DNA of 64,000 bases from Noviherbaspirillum suwonense (GCF_900182955.1 NZ_FXUL01000015.1:62001-126000), one strand, 5' to 3'; counted from the first letter of the stretch, positions 42,059 through 53,883 are shown. Notes: a model not told the origin generated them from the sequence alone. Numbers and translations: made by a program.

Positions 42059-43183
42059 ATGTCCTCCCGAGTCAAAGTCATCCCGGTCGCCGACTACCGC
42101 AGCATGCAGTCCGCGCCCGCCATTCCAGCGATACTGGAAAGCCCCGACGGCCTGCTGGCCGATACCCTCGCACGCCCGCTGCGCGACCTGCGCATCTCGG
42201 TCACGGACCGCTGCAATTTCCGCTGCGTCTACTGCATGCCCAAGGAAGTGTTCGACAAGGACTATGCGTTCCTGCCGCACAGCGCGCTGCTGTCGTTCGA
42301 GGAAATCACGCGGGTGGCCAGCCTGTTCGTCGCGCATGGCGTCGAGAAGATCAGGCTGACCGGCGGCGAACCGCTGCTGCGCAAGAACCTCGAGAACCTG
42401 GTCGCGATGCTGCGCGGGCTGAAGACGCCGGACGGCCGCGAACTCGACCTGACGCTGACGACCAACGGCTCCATCCTGGCGCGCAAGGCGCAGGCGCTGA
42501 AGGACGCGGGCCTCAACCGCGTGACCGTGTCGCTCGATGCGCTGGACGACGCCACGTTCCGCCGGATGAACGACGTCGACTTCTCGGTGGCAGACGTGCT
42601 GCGCGGCATCGACGCGGCGCACCGGGCCGGGCTGGGACCGGTCAAGGTCAACATGGTGGTCAAGGGCGGCATGAACGACCAGGAAATCGTGCCGATGGCG
42701 CGCCACTTCAAGGGAACGCCGACCATCCTGCGCTTCATCGAATACATGGATGTCGGCGCCAGCAACGGCTGGAAGATGGACGAGGTCATTCCTTCCGCGG
42801 AAGTCGTGCGGCGCATCTCGGAGGCCATGCCGCTGGAAGCCATCGGCGCCAACTATGCCGGCGAGACCGCCGCGCGCTGGCGTTACACGGACGGCGGCGG
42901 CGAGATCGGCGTGATTTCCAGCGTGACCCAGGCGTTCTGCCACGACTGCACCCGCGCCCGGCTGTCCACCGAGGGCAAGCTCTACACCTGCCTGTTCGCC
43001 ACCAGCGGCCACGACCTGCGCGCGCTGCTGCGCGAGGGACGCAGCGACGAAGAGATCTCGACCGCGGTCGCCCATGTCTGGCGCGCCCGCACCGACCGCT
43101 ACTCCGAACTCCGCACAGGCAACACCGACGGCCTGCCGCAGGCAACGCGCAAGAAAGTTGAAATGTCCTACATAGGCGGATAG
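42059..43183 (+). CDS. moaA: GTP 3',8-cyclase MoaA
   Basis: A 374-residue radical-SAM enzyme for the first step of molybdenum cofactor synthesis. The SAM cluster is CNFRCVYC (Cys52, Cys56, Cys59). The second cluster ligands are in [19 protein letters not shown], and the C-terminus ends with YIGG, the conserved double Gly. The ATG at 42059 was chosen; an upstream open frame reaches into chrA. moeA follows after 7 bases. Confidence 0.96.
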   Translation: MSSRVKVIPVADYRSMQSAPAIPAILESPDGLLADTLARPLRDLRISVTDRCNFRCVYCMPKEVFDKDYAFLPHSALLSFEEITRVASLFVAHGVEKIRLTGGEPLLRKNLENLVAMLRGLKTPDGRELDLTLTTNGSILARKAQALKDAGLNRVTVSLDALDDATFRRMNDVDFSVADVLRGIDAAHRAGLGPVKVNMVVKGGMNDQEIVPMARHFKGTPTILRFIEYMDVGASNGWKMDEVIPSAEVVRRISEAMPLEAIGANYAGETAARWRYTDGGGEIGVISSVTQAFCHDCTRARLSTEGKLYTCLFATSGHDLRALLREGRSDEEISTAVAHVWRARTDRYSELRTGNTDGLPQATRKKVEMSYIGG

Positions 43184-43190
43184 CTCACCA

Positions 43191-44477
43191 ATGAACCACC
43201 CTACCCTCAGCGAGGTCGTCAGCTGCCTGTCCGGCTACGACCCGGACGCGCTTCCGGTCGAGCAGGCCCAGCAGATCATCCGCACCTACGTCGCGCCGCT
43301 GCATGCGGTCGAGAAAGTCGCGATCCGCAGCGCGCTGGGCCGCGTTCTGGCAAGCGACATCGTGTCCACCATCAATGTGCCCGCGCATGACAATTCGGCG
43401 ATGGACGGCTATGCCTTCATCGGCGCCGCGCTGAAAGCCGATGAGCCGACCGCCCTGCGCGTCGTCGGCACGTCCTACGCCGGCCGCGCCTACGACGGCC
43501 CGGTGGCGGCCGACGAGTGCGTGCGCATCATGACCGGCGCGGTAATGCCGGCCGGCTGCGACACCGTGGTGCCGCAGGAATTCACCAGCCAGGCGGACAC
43601 GCATGGCGTGATGCTGCCGCCGGGCGTGGTGCGCACCGGCGACAACCGCCGGCTGGCCGGCGAGGACCTGGCTGCCGGCCAGCCGGCGCTGGCGAAAGGC
43701 AAGATACTGCGCCCCGCCGACCTCGGCCTGCTGGCCTCCTTGGGCGTGGCCGAAGTGCCGGTGCAGCGCCGGCTGCGCGTGGCCTTCTTTTCCACCGGCG
43801 ACGAGCTGCGCTCGATCGGCGAGCCGCTGGACGAAGGCTGCGTCTACGACAGCAACCGCTACACGCTCTACGGCATGCTGACGCGGCTGGGCTGCGACAT
43901 CATCGACATGGGCGTGGTGAAGGACGATCCCGCCGCGCTGGAAGCGGCTTTCCGGTCCGCCTGCGAGAATGCCGACGCGATCATCACCTCGGGCGGCGTG
44001 TCGGTCGGCGCCGCCGACTACACCAAGCAGATGATGGCCCAGCTGGGCGATGTGACCTTCTGGAAAATCGGCATGCGGCCCGGCCGCCCGATGGCCTTCG
44101 GCAAGATCGCGTCGGCCGGGCACAGCGCCTACCTGTTCGGCCTGCCCGGCAACCCGGTCGCGGTGATGGTGACGTTCTACTTCTTCGCGCGCGAGGCGCT
44201 GCTGCACATGATGGGCGCGCAGGTGCCGCCGCTGCCGCTGCTGCCGGCCCGCTCGGAAGCGCCGATCCGCAAGAAGCCGGGACGCACCGAATACCAGCGC
44301 GGCATCCTGTCGGTCGCGGCCGACGGCAGCCGGCAGGTGCGCATCACCGGCGCGCAGGGGTCGGGCATCCTGCGCTCGATGTCCGAGGCCAACTGCATGG
44401 TCGTGCTAGGCCATGACCAGGGCAACGTGCAGGCCGGCGACCTGGTCGACGTGCTGGTGTTCGAAGGGCTGGTGTAG
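43191..44477 (+). CDS. moeA: Molybdopterin molybdenumtransferase MoeA
   Basis: A 428-residue enzyme that inserts molybdate into adenylated molybdopterin. Recognisable are NSAMDGYAF near residue 66, the MTGAVMP region, the GGVSVGAADYTK motif, and GLPGNPVAVMVTF in domain III. It directly follows moaA and is co-transcribed. It converges on the CoA-transferase gene. Confidence 0.96.
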   Translation: MNHPTLSEVVSCLSGYDPDALPVEQAQQIIRTYVAPLHAVEKVAIRSALGRVLASDIVSTINVPAHDNSAMDGYAFIGAALKADEPTALRVVGTSYAGRAYDGPVAADECVRIMTGAVMPAGCDTVVPQEFTSQADTHGVMLPPGVVRTGDNRRLAGEDLAAGQPALAKGKILRPADLGLLASLGVAEVPVQRRLRVAFFSTGDELRSIGEPLDEGCVYDSNRYTLYGMLTRLGCDIIDMGVVKDDPAALEAAFRSACENADAIITSGGVSVGAADYTKQMMAQLGDVTFWKIGMRPGRPMAFGKIASAGHSAYLFGLPGNPVAVMVTFYFFAREALLHMMGAQVPPLPLLPARSEAPIRKKPGRTEYQRGILSVAADGSRQVRITGAQGSGILRSMSEANCMVVLGHDQGNVQAGDLVDVLVFEGLV

Positions 44478-44519
44478 GCCGCTGGCCTGCCAGGCGGACC
44501 ATCCGCCCGTCCCGCTCGC

Positions 44520-46529
44520 CTACGCCTGCGGCTTCATCAGCTGTGACAGCGCTTCCTCCGGCGTCGCATACAGCGCCGGCTCCGCGTCGTGCGCGCGCAG
44601 CGCCCTGCCGAAATAGCTGCGCATGAAGGTGCTGGTGGTATAGCGCGTGACCCGGCTGTAGAAACGCTCGGTCAGGTCGCGCACCATCGCGATGTAGTCA
44701 TCCATCAGTTCCGGCGCGATCGAGAAATTGTCATAGTTGACGATGGCCGGCACCTTGCGCTGCAGCGGCGCCAGGTGCTGGGCGACGCTCATGTGGATCT
44801 CGTCGATCTCGGCCATGGTCCTGACTTCCAGCCCTTCGAAATTGATGAAGAAGATATTGCGTTCGGCGTCGAAGCGCAGCCGTTGCGGCAGCGGCAGGAA
44901 CAGGATGTCGTCGCGCAGGCCCATCGCGCCGGGCCGGAAGATGCGTTCATCCATCAGCTTCAGCTGCGGGCTGATGGCGGGCCGGAAGCGCATCTGCCCG
45001 ATGACGTCGCGTTCGAGGTCGATGCCGGGCGCGACCTCGATCACTTCCAGCCCCGCGGCCGAGAGCTGCAGCACGCAGCGCTCGGTGATGTACAGCGCCA
45101 CCTGCCCGCGCTGCGCCGCATGGACGCCGCTGTAGGTCCGGTGCTCGACTTCCTCGACGAACTTGCACGCGCTGCCTTCCCTGGCGATGCGCATTGCGCC
45201 TTCCCGGATCTCCACCTGCAGGTCGCCGGCGGTGAAGGTGCCGACGAACACCACCTTCTTTGCATTCTGGCTGATGTTGATGAAGCCGCCCGCGCCCGCC
45301 AGCCGCGTGCCGAACTTGCTGACATTGAGGTTGCCGTGGCGGTCCGCCTGCGCCAGCCCGAGGAAGGCCACGTCGAGGCCGCCGCCGTCGTAGAAGTCGA
45401 ACTGCGACGGCTGGTCGATGATGGCGTCCGGGTTGCTGGCCGCGCCGAAGTTCAGGCCGCCGGCCGGGATGCCGCCGATCACGCCCGGCTCCGCGGTCAG
45501 CGTGACGAGGTCGAGTATCTTTTCCTCGGCTGCCACGCTGGCCACGCCTTCCGGCATGCCGATGCCGAGGTTGACGACGCTGTTGGGCTTCAGCTCCATC
45601 ACCGCGCGGCGGGCGATGATCTTGCGCTCGTTGAAGGCCATCGGCTGCAATGACGACACCGGCACCCTGATCTCGCCGGAGAACGCCGGGCTGTAGGCCT
45701 CGGCGAAGGTCTGCATGTGATATTCCGGACGCTCGGCCACCACCACGCAGTCGACCAGCACGCCGGGTATCTTGACCTGGCGCGGATTGAGCGTCCCGGT
45801 GTCGGCGATGCGCTCGACCTGCACGATGACGATGCCGCCCGAATTGTGCGCGGCCATCGCGATGGCCAGTGCTTCCAGCGTCAGCGCCTCGCGCTCCATC
45901 GTCACGTTGCCGTTGGCGTCCGCGGTGGTGCCGCGGATGATGCCGACGTTGATCGGCATCGCCTTGTAGAACAGGTATTCGCGGCCCCCCACCGTCATCA
46001 GCTCGACCAGGTCTTCGGTGGTGCGCTCGTTGACCTTGCCGCCGCCGTGCCGCGGGTCGACGAAGGTGCCGAGGCCGACATGGGACAGCACGCCGGGCTT
46101 GCCGGCGGCGATATCGCGGAACAGATGGCTGATGATGCCCTGCGGCAGGTTGTACGCCTCGACCCGGTTTTCCATCGCCAGCCGCTGCAGCCGGGGCACC
46201 AGTCCCCAGTGCCCGCCGATCACGCGTTTCACCAGGCCCTCGTGGCCCAGGTGGTTGAGGCCGCGGTCGCGGCCGTCGCCCTGGCCGGCCGCGTAGATCA
46301 GCGTCAGGTCGCGCGGCCGGCCCGCGCCGTTCTCAAGGAAGCGCTGCTCCAGCGCCACCGCGATGTTTTCCGCGAAGCCGATGCCGACGAAACCGCCGGT
46401 CGCCACCGTGTCGCCGTCATGGATCAGCCGGACCGCCTCGGCGGCCGACACGATCTTGTTCCGGTGCGAGCGGCGCGCGCCGGCCGCGGTCTGGTCCAGG
46501 CTTGCTGCCTGCGGGGGAAACGGTGACAT
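44520..46529 (-). CDS. Acyl-CoA:acetate/3-ketoacid CoA-transferase (fused subunits)
   Basis: A 669-residue class I CoA-transferase in which the alpha- and beta-type subunits are joined, as in YdiF. The N-terminal half has the GGFVGIG glycine motif. The second half has the catalytic Glu in [10 protein letters not shown] and the [10 protein letters not shown] region. An extra C-terminal segment ([10 protein letters not shown] onward, about 100 residues) resembles that of YdiF-type proteins. It exchanges CoA between short acyl groups; the exact substrates are unknown. Confidence 0.9.
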   Translation of the reverse strand: MSPFPPQAASLDQTAAGARRSHRNKIVSAAEAVRLIHDGDTVATGGFVGIGFAENIAVALEQRFLENGAGRPRDLTLIYAAGQGDGRDRGLNHLGHEGLVKRVIGGHWGLVPRLQRLAMENRVEAYNLPQGIISHLFRDIAAGKPGVLSHVGLGTFVDPRHGGGKVNERTTEDLVELMTVGGREYLFYKAMPINVGIIRGTTADANGNVTMEREALTLEALAIAMAAHNSGGIVIVQVERIADTGTLNPRQVKIPGVLVDCVVVAERPEYHMQTFAEAYSPAFSGEIRVPVSSLQPMAFNERKIIARRAVMELKPNSVVNLGIGMPEGVASVAAEEKILDLVTLTAEPGVIGGIPAGGLNFGAASNPDAIIDQPSQFDFYDGGGLDVAFLGLAQADRHGNLNVSKFGTRLAGAGGFINISQNAKKVVFVGTFTAGDLQVEIREGAMRIAREGSACKFVEEVEHRTYSGVHAAQRGQVALYITERCVLQLSAAGLEVIEVAPGIDLERDVIGQMRFRPAISPQLKLMDERIFRPGAMGLRDDILFLPLPQRLRFDAERNIFFINFEGLEVRTMAEIDEIHMSVAQHLAPLQRKVPAIVNYDNFSIAPELMDDYIAMVRDLTERFYSRVTRYTTSTFMRSYFGRALRAHDAEPALYATPEEALSQLMKPQA

Positions 46530-46593
46530 GGCCAGCCTCCACGAAGTTTTGCAAATTATGCATCAAGGCCGGGTGCTGCAACCATTCGTAGAA

Positions 46594-48027
46594 TTACGTG
46601 CCGTCGCCGCCCAGCAACTGCTGCGCCACATCCGCCGGCAGCGCCTCGACCGACTTCAGCTTGCGCGACATCTGCCGGCTGCGGGTCTCGGCCTGCTCGA
46701 TGTTCTTGGCGGCCCGCTCCAGCGTCAGCTTGGTCGTCGCCAGCACGTCGCCGAACTTGCCGAACTCGGTCTTGACCGCGCCCAGCACCTGCCAGACCTC
46801 GGACGAGCGCTTTTCCAGCGCCAGCGTGCGGAAGCCCATCTGCAGGCTGTTGAGCAGCGCGCACAGCGTGGACGGGCCGGCAATGGTGATGCGGCAGGTG
46901 CGCTGGATCTCGTCGGCCAGGCCCGGGCGGCGCATCACTTCCGCATACAGGCCCTCGGTCGGCAGGAACAGGATGCCGAAGTCGGTGGTCAGCGGCGGTG
47001 AAATGTATTTTTCGCAGATGGTGCGGGCCTCGCTCTTGAGCACGCGCTCCAGGTCGCGCACGGCCAGCGCGACGCCTTCGGCATCGGCGCGGTCGGCGGC
47101 TTCCGCCATGCGCTCGTACTGCTCCTTCGGGAACTTGGCGTCGATCGGCATCCAGACCGGCGTGCCGCCGTCGATCAGGCCCGGCAGCTTGATCGCGAAC
47201 TCGACCCGCTCGCCGCTGCCCGGCACGGTCTCGACGTTCTTTGCATACTGGTCGGCGGTCAGCATCTGCTCCAGCAGTATACCCAGCTGGACCTCGCCCC
47301 AGGTGCCGCGCGACTTCACGTTGGTCAGCACCCGCTTCAGGTCGCCGACGCCGATGGCCAGCTGCTGCATCTCGCCCAGGCCCTGGTGGACCTTGTCGAG
47401 CCGGTCGGACACCAGCTTGAACGATTCGCCGAGCCGGTGTTCCAGCGTCGCATGCAGCTTCTCGTCCACCGTGCGGCGCATCTCTTCCAGCCGCGCGCCA
47501 TTGTCGCTCTGCAGGTCGCGGATCTTCGCCTCCAGCGTCGCGCGGATCTCGCCCATGCGCTGGGCGTTGGACTCGGTCAGCGTCGCCAGCGTCTGGTTCA
47601 GCGTGTCGCCGAAGTGGCGCAGCGCATTGGCCTGCTCCTCGCGCCCGGACTTGGCCTGCAGCGTGATCGCATGCCGCATCGCCTCGAGCTGCAGCGCATT
47701 GGCCTCGCCGGTCTTGGCGAGCTGCTGGGCGAAGGCGTCGATCTGGCCGTTCTGCAGCGTCGCGACCCCGGTCACCTGCGCGCCGATGCTGCGCTGGAAC
47801 TCGGCCAGCAGGCCGGCCAGCTCCTGCCGGGTGCCGCGGGCGCTGGCCTGCACCTCGCCGCGCAGCTCGCGCTCGGTGCGTTCGGTGGTCTTTTCCAGCA
47901 CCGCGGTGAATTCGTCCGCGTCCGCGCTGGCGCCGCCCTGGGACGGGCGGCGCATCAGCTGCAGGCACTGGAGGGCGACGATGACGATGCCCAGCGCCAG
48001 CAGCACGAAAAATTCGATGGACGACAT
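46594..48027 (-). CDS. rmuC: RmuC-family protein (DNA recombination limiter)
   Basis: A 477-residue protein. An N-terminal membrane helix (FFVLLALGIVIVALQCLQL) is followed by a long coiled coil (residues about 35-200, heptads rich in Leu, Glu and Gln) and a nuclease-like RmuC domain (VEFAIKLPG, PIDAKFP, ILFLPTEGLYAEV). RmuC limits inversions at short repeats in E. coli. It lies 3 bp after the truncated globin gene. Confidence 0.94.
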   Translation of the reverse strand: MSSIEFFVLLALGIVIVALQCLQLMRRPSQGGASADADEFTAVLEKTTERTERELRGEVQASARGTRQELAGLLAEFQRSIGAQVTGVATLQNGQIDAFAQQLAKTGEANALQLEAMRHAITLQAKSGREEQANALRHFGDTLNQTLATLTESNAQRMGEIRATLEAKIRDLQSDNGARLEEMRRTVDEKLHATLEHRLGESFKLVSDRLDKVHQGLGEMQQLAIGVGDLKRVLTNVKSRGTWGEVQLGILLEQMLTADQYAKNVETVPGSGERVEFAIKLPGLIDGGTPVWMPIDAKFPKEQYERMAEAADRADAEGVALAVRDLERVLKSEARTICEKYISPPLTTDFGILFLPTEGLYAEVMRRPGLADEIQRTCRITIAGPSTLCALLNSLQMGFRTLALEKRSSEVWQVLGAVKTEFGKFGDVLATTKLTLERAAKNIEQAETRSRQMSRKLKSVEALPADVAQQLLGGDGT

Positions 48028-48030
48028 GGT

Positions 48031-48438
48031 TCAGCCTTCGCGGTTGCGCATCCAGTCCGCGGTCTGGAAAAAGGAATGGATCAGGCGCTCCTGCAGCGCC
48101 TCCGGCATGTCGAGTTCATGCATGGCCAGCGCCATGCAGCGCAGCCACTGGTCGCGTTCATTCGATGCGATGGAAAACGGCAGGTGCCGGGCCCGCAGCC
48201 GCGGGTGGCCGAAACGCTCGATGTAATGATTGGGGCCGCCGCTCCAGCCGGACAGGAACCAGAACAGCTTGTCGCGCGAGCCGTCGAGCGACGGCGGATG
48301 CATCGCGCGCAGCGCCGCGAACTGCGGCTCCAGGTCCATCAGGTCGTAGAAACGGTCCACCAGTTCGCGCAGCCGCGCTTCGCCGCCGATGATGTCGTAC
48401 AGCAGCGGCGCGTCTTCTTGGTCTTCAGCAGGGGTCAT
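48031..48438 (-). CDS. Truncated hemoglobin, group II
   Basis: A 135-residue 2-on-2 globin. The N-terminal LYDIIGGEARLRELVDRFYDLM, FWFLSGWSGGPNHYIERFGHPRLRARHLPF (with the proximal His and the aromatic/Trp pocket residues of group II), and RDQWLRC motifs are complete. It binds O2 or NO; the physiological role is unknown. Its stop is 3 bp before the rmuC start, so they share a transcript. Confidence 0.93.
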   Translation of the reverse strand: MTPAEDQEDAPLLYDIIGGEARLRELVDRFYDLMDLEPQFAALRAMHPPSLDGSRDKLFWFLSGWSGGPNHYIERFGHPRLRARHLPFSIASNERDQWLRCMALAMHELDMPEALQERLIHSFFQTADWMRNREG

Positions 48439-48485
48439 GGGCGGCTATGATAACGCAGCCGTGGCGCCCCTGCCTCCTCCCGTTT

Positions 48486-50981
48486 TCACGCTTCCCGCAG
48501 CGTCTGGAGCGGTGGATGCCGCAGCACGTTGCGCAGGCCCACCCAGCCGCCGATGAAGGCGCAGGCGGCGCCGACGGCGACGCCTGCCACCCAGACCATG
48601 GGGCTGAAGCGCCATTCGAAATTGAAGACGAATTCCGCCAGCGCCCAGCCGGTGGCGGCGGCGCCGGTGGCCGCCAGCAGGCCGGCCAGCCCGCCGACCA
48701 GCGCGAACTCGATCCATTGCGCGGTCGACAGCTGCCGCCGGGTCGCGCCCAGCGCCCGCAGCAGCCCGGCTTCGCGGATGCGCTCGTCCTGCGAACCCAC
48801 CAGCGCCGCGTACAGCACCAGCACGCCGGACGCCAGCGTGAACAGGAACAGGAATTCCACCGCCCGCACCACCTGGTCGATCACGCTCTGGATCTGGCGC
48901 ACCACGCTGCCGATATCCACGATGGTGAGATTGGGAAAGTCGCGCACCAGCTGGTTGACCAGCGCGGCCTTTTCCGGCGGCAGGCGGAATGCGGTGATGA
49001 AGGTCTGCGGCGTCTCGGCCATCAGCGCCGGGTTCAGGATCACGAAGAAGTTGACCCGCATCGAGCCCCATTCCAGCTTGCGCAGGCTGGTAATCGGCGC
49101 TTCCACGATCTGGCCGCCGATGTCGAAGCGCAGCCGGTCGCCCAGCTTCAGGTTCAGCGTCTTGGCCAGTCCCTGCTCGACCGACGCTTCCGGCTTGCGG
49201 TCGTCCAGCCATTTGCCGGCCACGACCTGGTTCTGCGCCGGCAGCGCGGTCATCGTCGACAGGTTGAACTCCCGGTCGACCAGGCGCTTGGCGCGGTCCT
49301 CGATATAGGTTTCGCCGGTGATCGGGGTGTCATTCACCTGGATCAGCCTGCCCCGTATCATCGGGTAGAGAACGGGCTGCGCCACGCCGTTCTGCGACAG
49401 CGTCGTCGCCAGCGGCGCCTGCTGCTCGGGCTGGATATTGAGCACGAACTGGTTGGGCGCATCCGGCGGCGTCGCCTGCTGCCAGGCCTGCACCAGGTCG
49501 CCGCGCACGACGGTCAGCAGCAGCAGCGCCATCAGGCCCAGCGACAGCGCGACCACCTGCACCACGGTCGCGCCGGGACGGCGCTGCAGCGCGGTGACCG
49601 CGAAGCGCCAGCCTGGATGGTCGATCGCGCCGCGCAGCAGGCGCAGCGATTTCAGCGCCAGCCAGCCGACCAGCGCAAACAGCGCAAAGCCGCCGAGGAA
49701 GCCGCCCGCCGTCAGCGCGCCGAGTTTCAGGTCGCCCGACTGCCAGAGCAGCAGCGCGACGAAGCTGACCAGGCCCAGGCCGTAGGTCGCCAGCGTCATC
49801 GGCTGCGGCGCGGCCTGTTCGCGGCGTATCACCCGGTTGTGCGGGACGTTGCGCAGTTGCAGGATGGGCGCCACCGCGAAGCCGACCAGCAGCAGCATGC
49901 CGGTCGCCATGCCCTGCAGCGCCGGCAGCGCGCCGGCAGGCGGCAGGTCGGCGCCGACCAGCGTTCCCAGCCAGGCCAGCAGCACGAAGTGCGCGCCGAA
50001 ACCGACCAGAACGCCGAGCGCGCTGCCGACCAGCCCGACCGCGATGAATTCGAGCAGGTACATCTGCATGACCTGGCGCTGCGTCAGGCCCAGGCAGCGC
50101 AGCATCGCGCAGGCGTCGAGGTGGCGCAGCATGAAACGGCGGGCCGCCATCGCGATGGCCACCGCCGCCAGCATGGCCGAGAGCAGGCCCACCAGCGCGA
50201 GGAACTGTTCGGCGCGGTCCAGCGTCGCCCGCATCTCGGGACGGCCCGACTCCAGCGATTCCAGATGGACGCCCTTCATCTTGCCGCTTTCGATGCGGTC
50301 GGCGATCCAGCGCTGGAAGGCCGCGACCTGTGCCGTCTCGCCCGCCACCAGCAGCCGGTAGGTCACGCGCGAACCGTACTGGATGAGCCCGGTTGACGGC
50401 AGGTCCGCCTGCGCCAGCATCACGCGCGGCGCGAAATTCATGAAGGCCGCACCGCGGTCGGGTTCGACCGAGATCACTTCGGCAATGCGAAAGCTGCGCT
50501 CGCCCAGCCGGAGCGGGTCGCCGGTTTTCAGCTTGTGCGCGAGCAGCAGGTTATCGTCGACCCAGACCGTTCCCGGCGCCGGCACGTCGCGGGTCACACG
50601 GTCGGCCTGGCCCTGGCGCAGCTTGACGCTGCCGCGCAGCGGATAGCCCGGCGTCACCGCCTTGACCGACGCGAGCTGCGTGACGCCCGCGTCCCCGGCG
50701 CCGCTGCTGGCCATGCTGGGAAATACGGTCGTCTGCGCCACCTGCAGCTTGCGGTTCGCCGCCTCGGCCAGCCAGGACGGGTCGATCGGCTGGTCGGCGC
50801 GCACCAGCAGGTCGGCGCCAAGCAGCTGGTGGGCGTCGCGCGACAGCGCGCCGCGCATGCGGTCGACGAAAAAACCGACCGACGTCAGCGCCGCCACGGC
50901 GACGATCAATGCAATCAGCAGGAAACGGAGTTCGCCCGCGCGCCAGTCCCGGCGGGTCATGCGCAGTGCCTGGACAAGCAT
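48486..50981 (-). CDS. ABC transporter permease, FtsX/YbbP type
   Basis: An 831-residue membrane protein. An N-terminal helix is followed by a large outer domain (about residues 40-250), then helices in two FtsX-like domains (the second ends with WVGLRNVLRHPPLQTLREA). The arrangement matches YbbP-type permeases. These work with a LolD/YbbA-like ATPase, but no ATPase gene is adjacent here. The start overlaps the DUF4126 stop in TGATG. Confidence 0.88.
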   Translation of the reverse strand: MLVQALRMTRRDWRAGELRFLLIALIVAVAALTSVGFFVDRMRGALSRDAHQLLGADLLVRADQPIDPSWLAEAANRKLQVAQTTVFPSMASSGAGDAGVTQLASVKAVTPGYPLRGSVKLRQGQADRVTRDVPAPGTVWVDDNLLLAHKLKTGDPLRLGERSFRIAEVISVEPDRGAAFMNFAPRVMLAQADLPSTGLIQYGSRVTYRLLVAGETAQVAAFQRWIADRIESGKMKGVHLESLESGRPEMRATLDRAEQFLALVGLLSAMLAAVAIAMAARRFMLRHLDACAMLRCLGLTQRQVMQMYLLEFIAVGLVGSALGVLVGFGAHFVLLAWLGTLVGADLPPAGALPALQGMATGMLLLVGFAVAPILQLRNVPHNRVIRREQAAPQPMTLATYGLGLVSFVALLLWQSGDLKLGALTAGGFLGGFALFALVGWLALKSLRLLRGAIDHPGWRFAVTALQRRPGATVVQVVALSLGLMALLLLTVVRGDLVQAWQQATPPDAPNQFVLNIQPEQQAPLATTLSQNGVAQPVLYPMIRGRLIQVNDTPITGETYIEDRAKRLVDREFNLSTMTALPAQNQVVAGKWLDDRKPEASVEQGLAKTLNLKLGDRLRFDIGGQIVEAPITSLRKLEWGSMRVNFFVILNPALMAETPQTFITAFRLPPEKAALVNQLVRDFPNLTIVDIGSVVRQIQSVIDQVVRAVEFLFLFTLASGVLVLYAALVGSQDERIREAGLLRALGATRRQLSTAQWIEFALVGGLAGLLAATGAAATGWALAEFVFNFEWRFSPMVWVAGVAVGAACAFIGGWVGLRNVLRHPPLQTLREA

Positions 50982-51565
50982 CAGGTGCTGAACTTTCTAA
51001 ATAGCCAGCGCATGCCGCGCCAGAGTTTGGGCATCAGCCACAGGGCCAGCAGCAGGAACAGCAGCAGCAGCACGAACCATAGCCACGGGTAGAAAAATGC
51101 GGCCCACAGCCCGGTCGCCACCACCGCTTCCTCGGAAAACGAGGCGGCCCAGTTGCTGAACGGTTCAGGCGAGGTATTGATCAGCGCGCGGCTGCCGGCC
51201 TTGGTGAAATGCGCGCTGGCCGCCAGCGTGCCGCCCAGCAGGCCCGCCACCACGGTCCAGGCCGGATCGATATGGCCCAGCGCCGCGACGCTGAGCACCG
51301 CGCCGGCGGGAATGCGGATAAAGGTCTGGATTGCATCCCAGGCCGAATCGACGCCCGGGATCTTGTCGGCCAGGAATTCGACCACCAGCAGCACGCCGGC
51401 AACGCCCAGCACCCAGGGCGACTCCAGCACCTGCAGCGACGACGGCAGCTCCAGCCAGCCGAGGCGGCCGAGCGTACCCGCCATAAACAGGGTCATGTAC
51501 AGGCGCAGCCCGCTGGCCCAGGCCATGCCGCCTGCCAGCGCGGCGGCGGACAGGGTTTCATCCAT
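50981..51565 (-). CDS. DUF4126 membrane protein
   Basis: A 194-residue protein with about five hydrophobic segments, GLRLYMTLFMAGTLGRLGW near the start, and a strongly hydrophobic end (FVLLLLFLLLALWLMPKLW). It matches DUF4126, of unknown function. Its stop overlaps the start of the FtsX-type permease, so translation is coupled. Confidence 0.85.
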   Translation of the reverse strand: MDETLSAAALAGGMAWASGLRLYMTLFMAGTLGRLGWLELPSSLQVLESPWVLGVAGVLLVVEFLADKIPGVDSAWDAIQTFIRIPAGAVLSVAALGHIDPAWTVVAGLLGGTLAASAHFTKAGSRALINTSPEPFSNWAASFSEEAVVATGLWAAFFYPWLWFVLLLLFLLLALWLMPKLWRGMRWLFRKFST

Positions 51566-51676
51566 CGTCGCTCTCCTTCACGCTATGGCTACAGCCTACC
51601 CCATCCGGCGCGGCAGCGACACGCAGCGGTTGCGCGGCTGCGATTCGGTCAAGGCCGGCAGGTGCATGGGCGCAGC

Positions 51677-52759
<1,083 letters not shown>

Positions 52760-52945
52760 TTATCGGCCTGGCAGCAAATGGCGACGAAGATGTTAGCAGT
52801 CCGAAAACACCACTATGCGCAGACGCATTGAAACGACGAAACGACGCAACGCGCGCCGTTTCAGGTTGATCCTGCTCAAGCATTGCCCACCAGATCTACT
52901 TAAGATTCCCGCTAGACACTTCCCAACCCAGTTCACGGATTTGAC

Positions 52946-53140
52946 ATGGATACCTTGCGGGACACGGATCAGGCAATCATCGCCCTCATCGAGGCGGCCG
53001 GCACAATGAATGCGCGTGAACGTTATTTCTATCGTCAATCGTTACAGGCGCTGGTCAGGCTGGCAAAGACCGAACAGATGAACGAGGTTCGCGCCAGCGT
53101 CGGCATGTTGATCGGCTCGCCGGCCTACGCCGCCTCCTGA
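52946..53140 (+). CDS. Hypothetical 64-residue protein
   Basis: A soluble helical small protein (IIALIEAAGTMNARERYFYRQSLQALVRLAK). No signal or known domain is recognised. Composition and a good open frame in a gap between divergent genes support it weakly. It may be a small regulator; the function is unknown. Confidence 0.5.
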   Translation: MDTLRDTDQAIIALIEAAGTMNARERYFYRQSLQALVRLAKTEQMNEVRASVGMLIGSPAYAAS

Positions 53141-53222
53141 CCCGCACGACCCGCGCACAATCGCATTCTCGACCGTAGCACCTGCAGGGCGCCGCCGCCC
53201 TGCAGGCGTTCGCCTGTCGTGC

Positions 53223-53627
53223 CTAGTTCCACTTCCCCGTTCGTCCACCGATGCTGTAGCTTCCGGCGCCCAGCAGGGCGACCGCAACGGCGGTGAAGAA
53301 ATAGAAGCCCTGCAGCTCGAGCGCCCAGCCGCCGTTCTTGGTCATCGTGAAGATCTGGGGGATATGCGCGAGCGCCACGGCCACGATCATGTTGATGGCG
53401 ACAATGACCGCGCCCAGCCGCGCCCAGATGCCGAACAGGATCATCAGCGGCGCAATGACTTCGCCGATATACACCAGGAAGGCCAGGCCGCTGGGCAGGC
53501 CCGCCTTGGTCACCATGCCCATGATCGGGTCGATGCCGCCGATCAGCTTGGAGACGCCGTGGAAGAGGATCAGGATCGCCAGCGTTGCACGCAGGACCAG
53601 CTTGCCGAAGTCATCATTGGATTGCAT
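53223..53627 (-). CDS. DoxX family membrane protein
   Basis: A 134-residue protein with about four membrane helices. The start LVLRATLAILILFHGVSKLIGG and the VYIGEVIAPLMILFGIWARLGA stretch fit DoxX/DoxD-like proteins. Some members take part in thiol or oxidative stress functions, but this one is unassigned. The ATG at 53627 gives the usual N-terminus; a longer frame is not family-like. Confidence 0.88.
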   Translation of the reverse strand: MQSNDDFGKLVLRATLAILILFHGVSKLIGGIDPIMGMVTKAGLPSGLAFLVYIGEVIAPLMILFGIWARLGAVIVAINMIVAVALAHIPQIFTMTKNGGWALELQGFYFFTAVAVALLGAGSYSIGGRTGKWN

Positions 53628-53883
53628 CTTTATTGTTCCTTTTTGGTTGATGAGGTTGAGCAGCCGATGCCAGCGCAAGTGCAATGGCCCTGCCGCAAAA
53701 TGCACCACGACGATAAAAGACTTTTAAAACAAGCAGCTAACAAACGAAAAGGCAAGTTATCCACAGCCTTTTCCACGTTGGCCGGGGATAAGGCCGGCGC
53801 AGATAAGCGACGCGCTGGCCGAACTAACTTGCCTTGACCGTATCTTACACTGTGTATTAATTATCAACAGACTGGAGCAAGTT

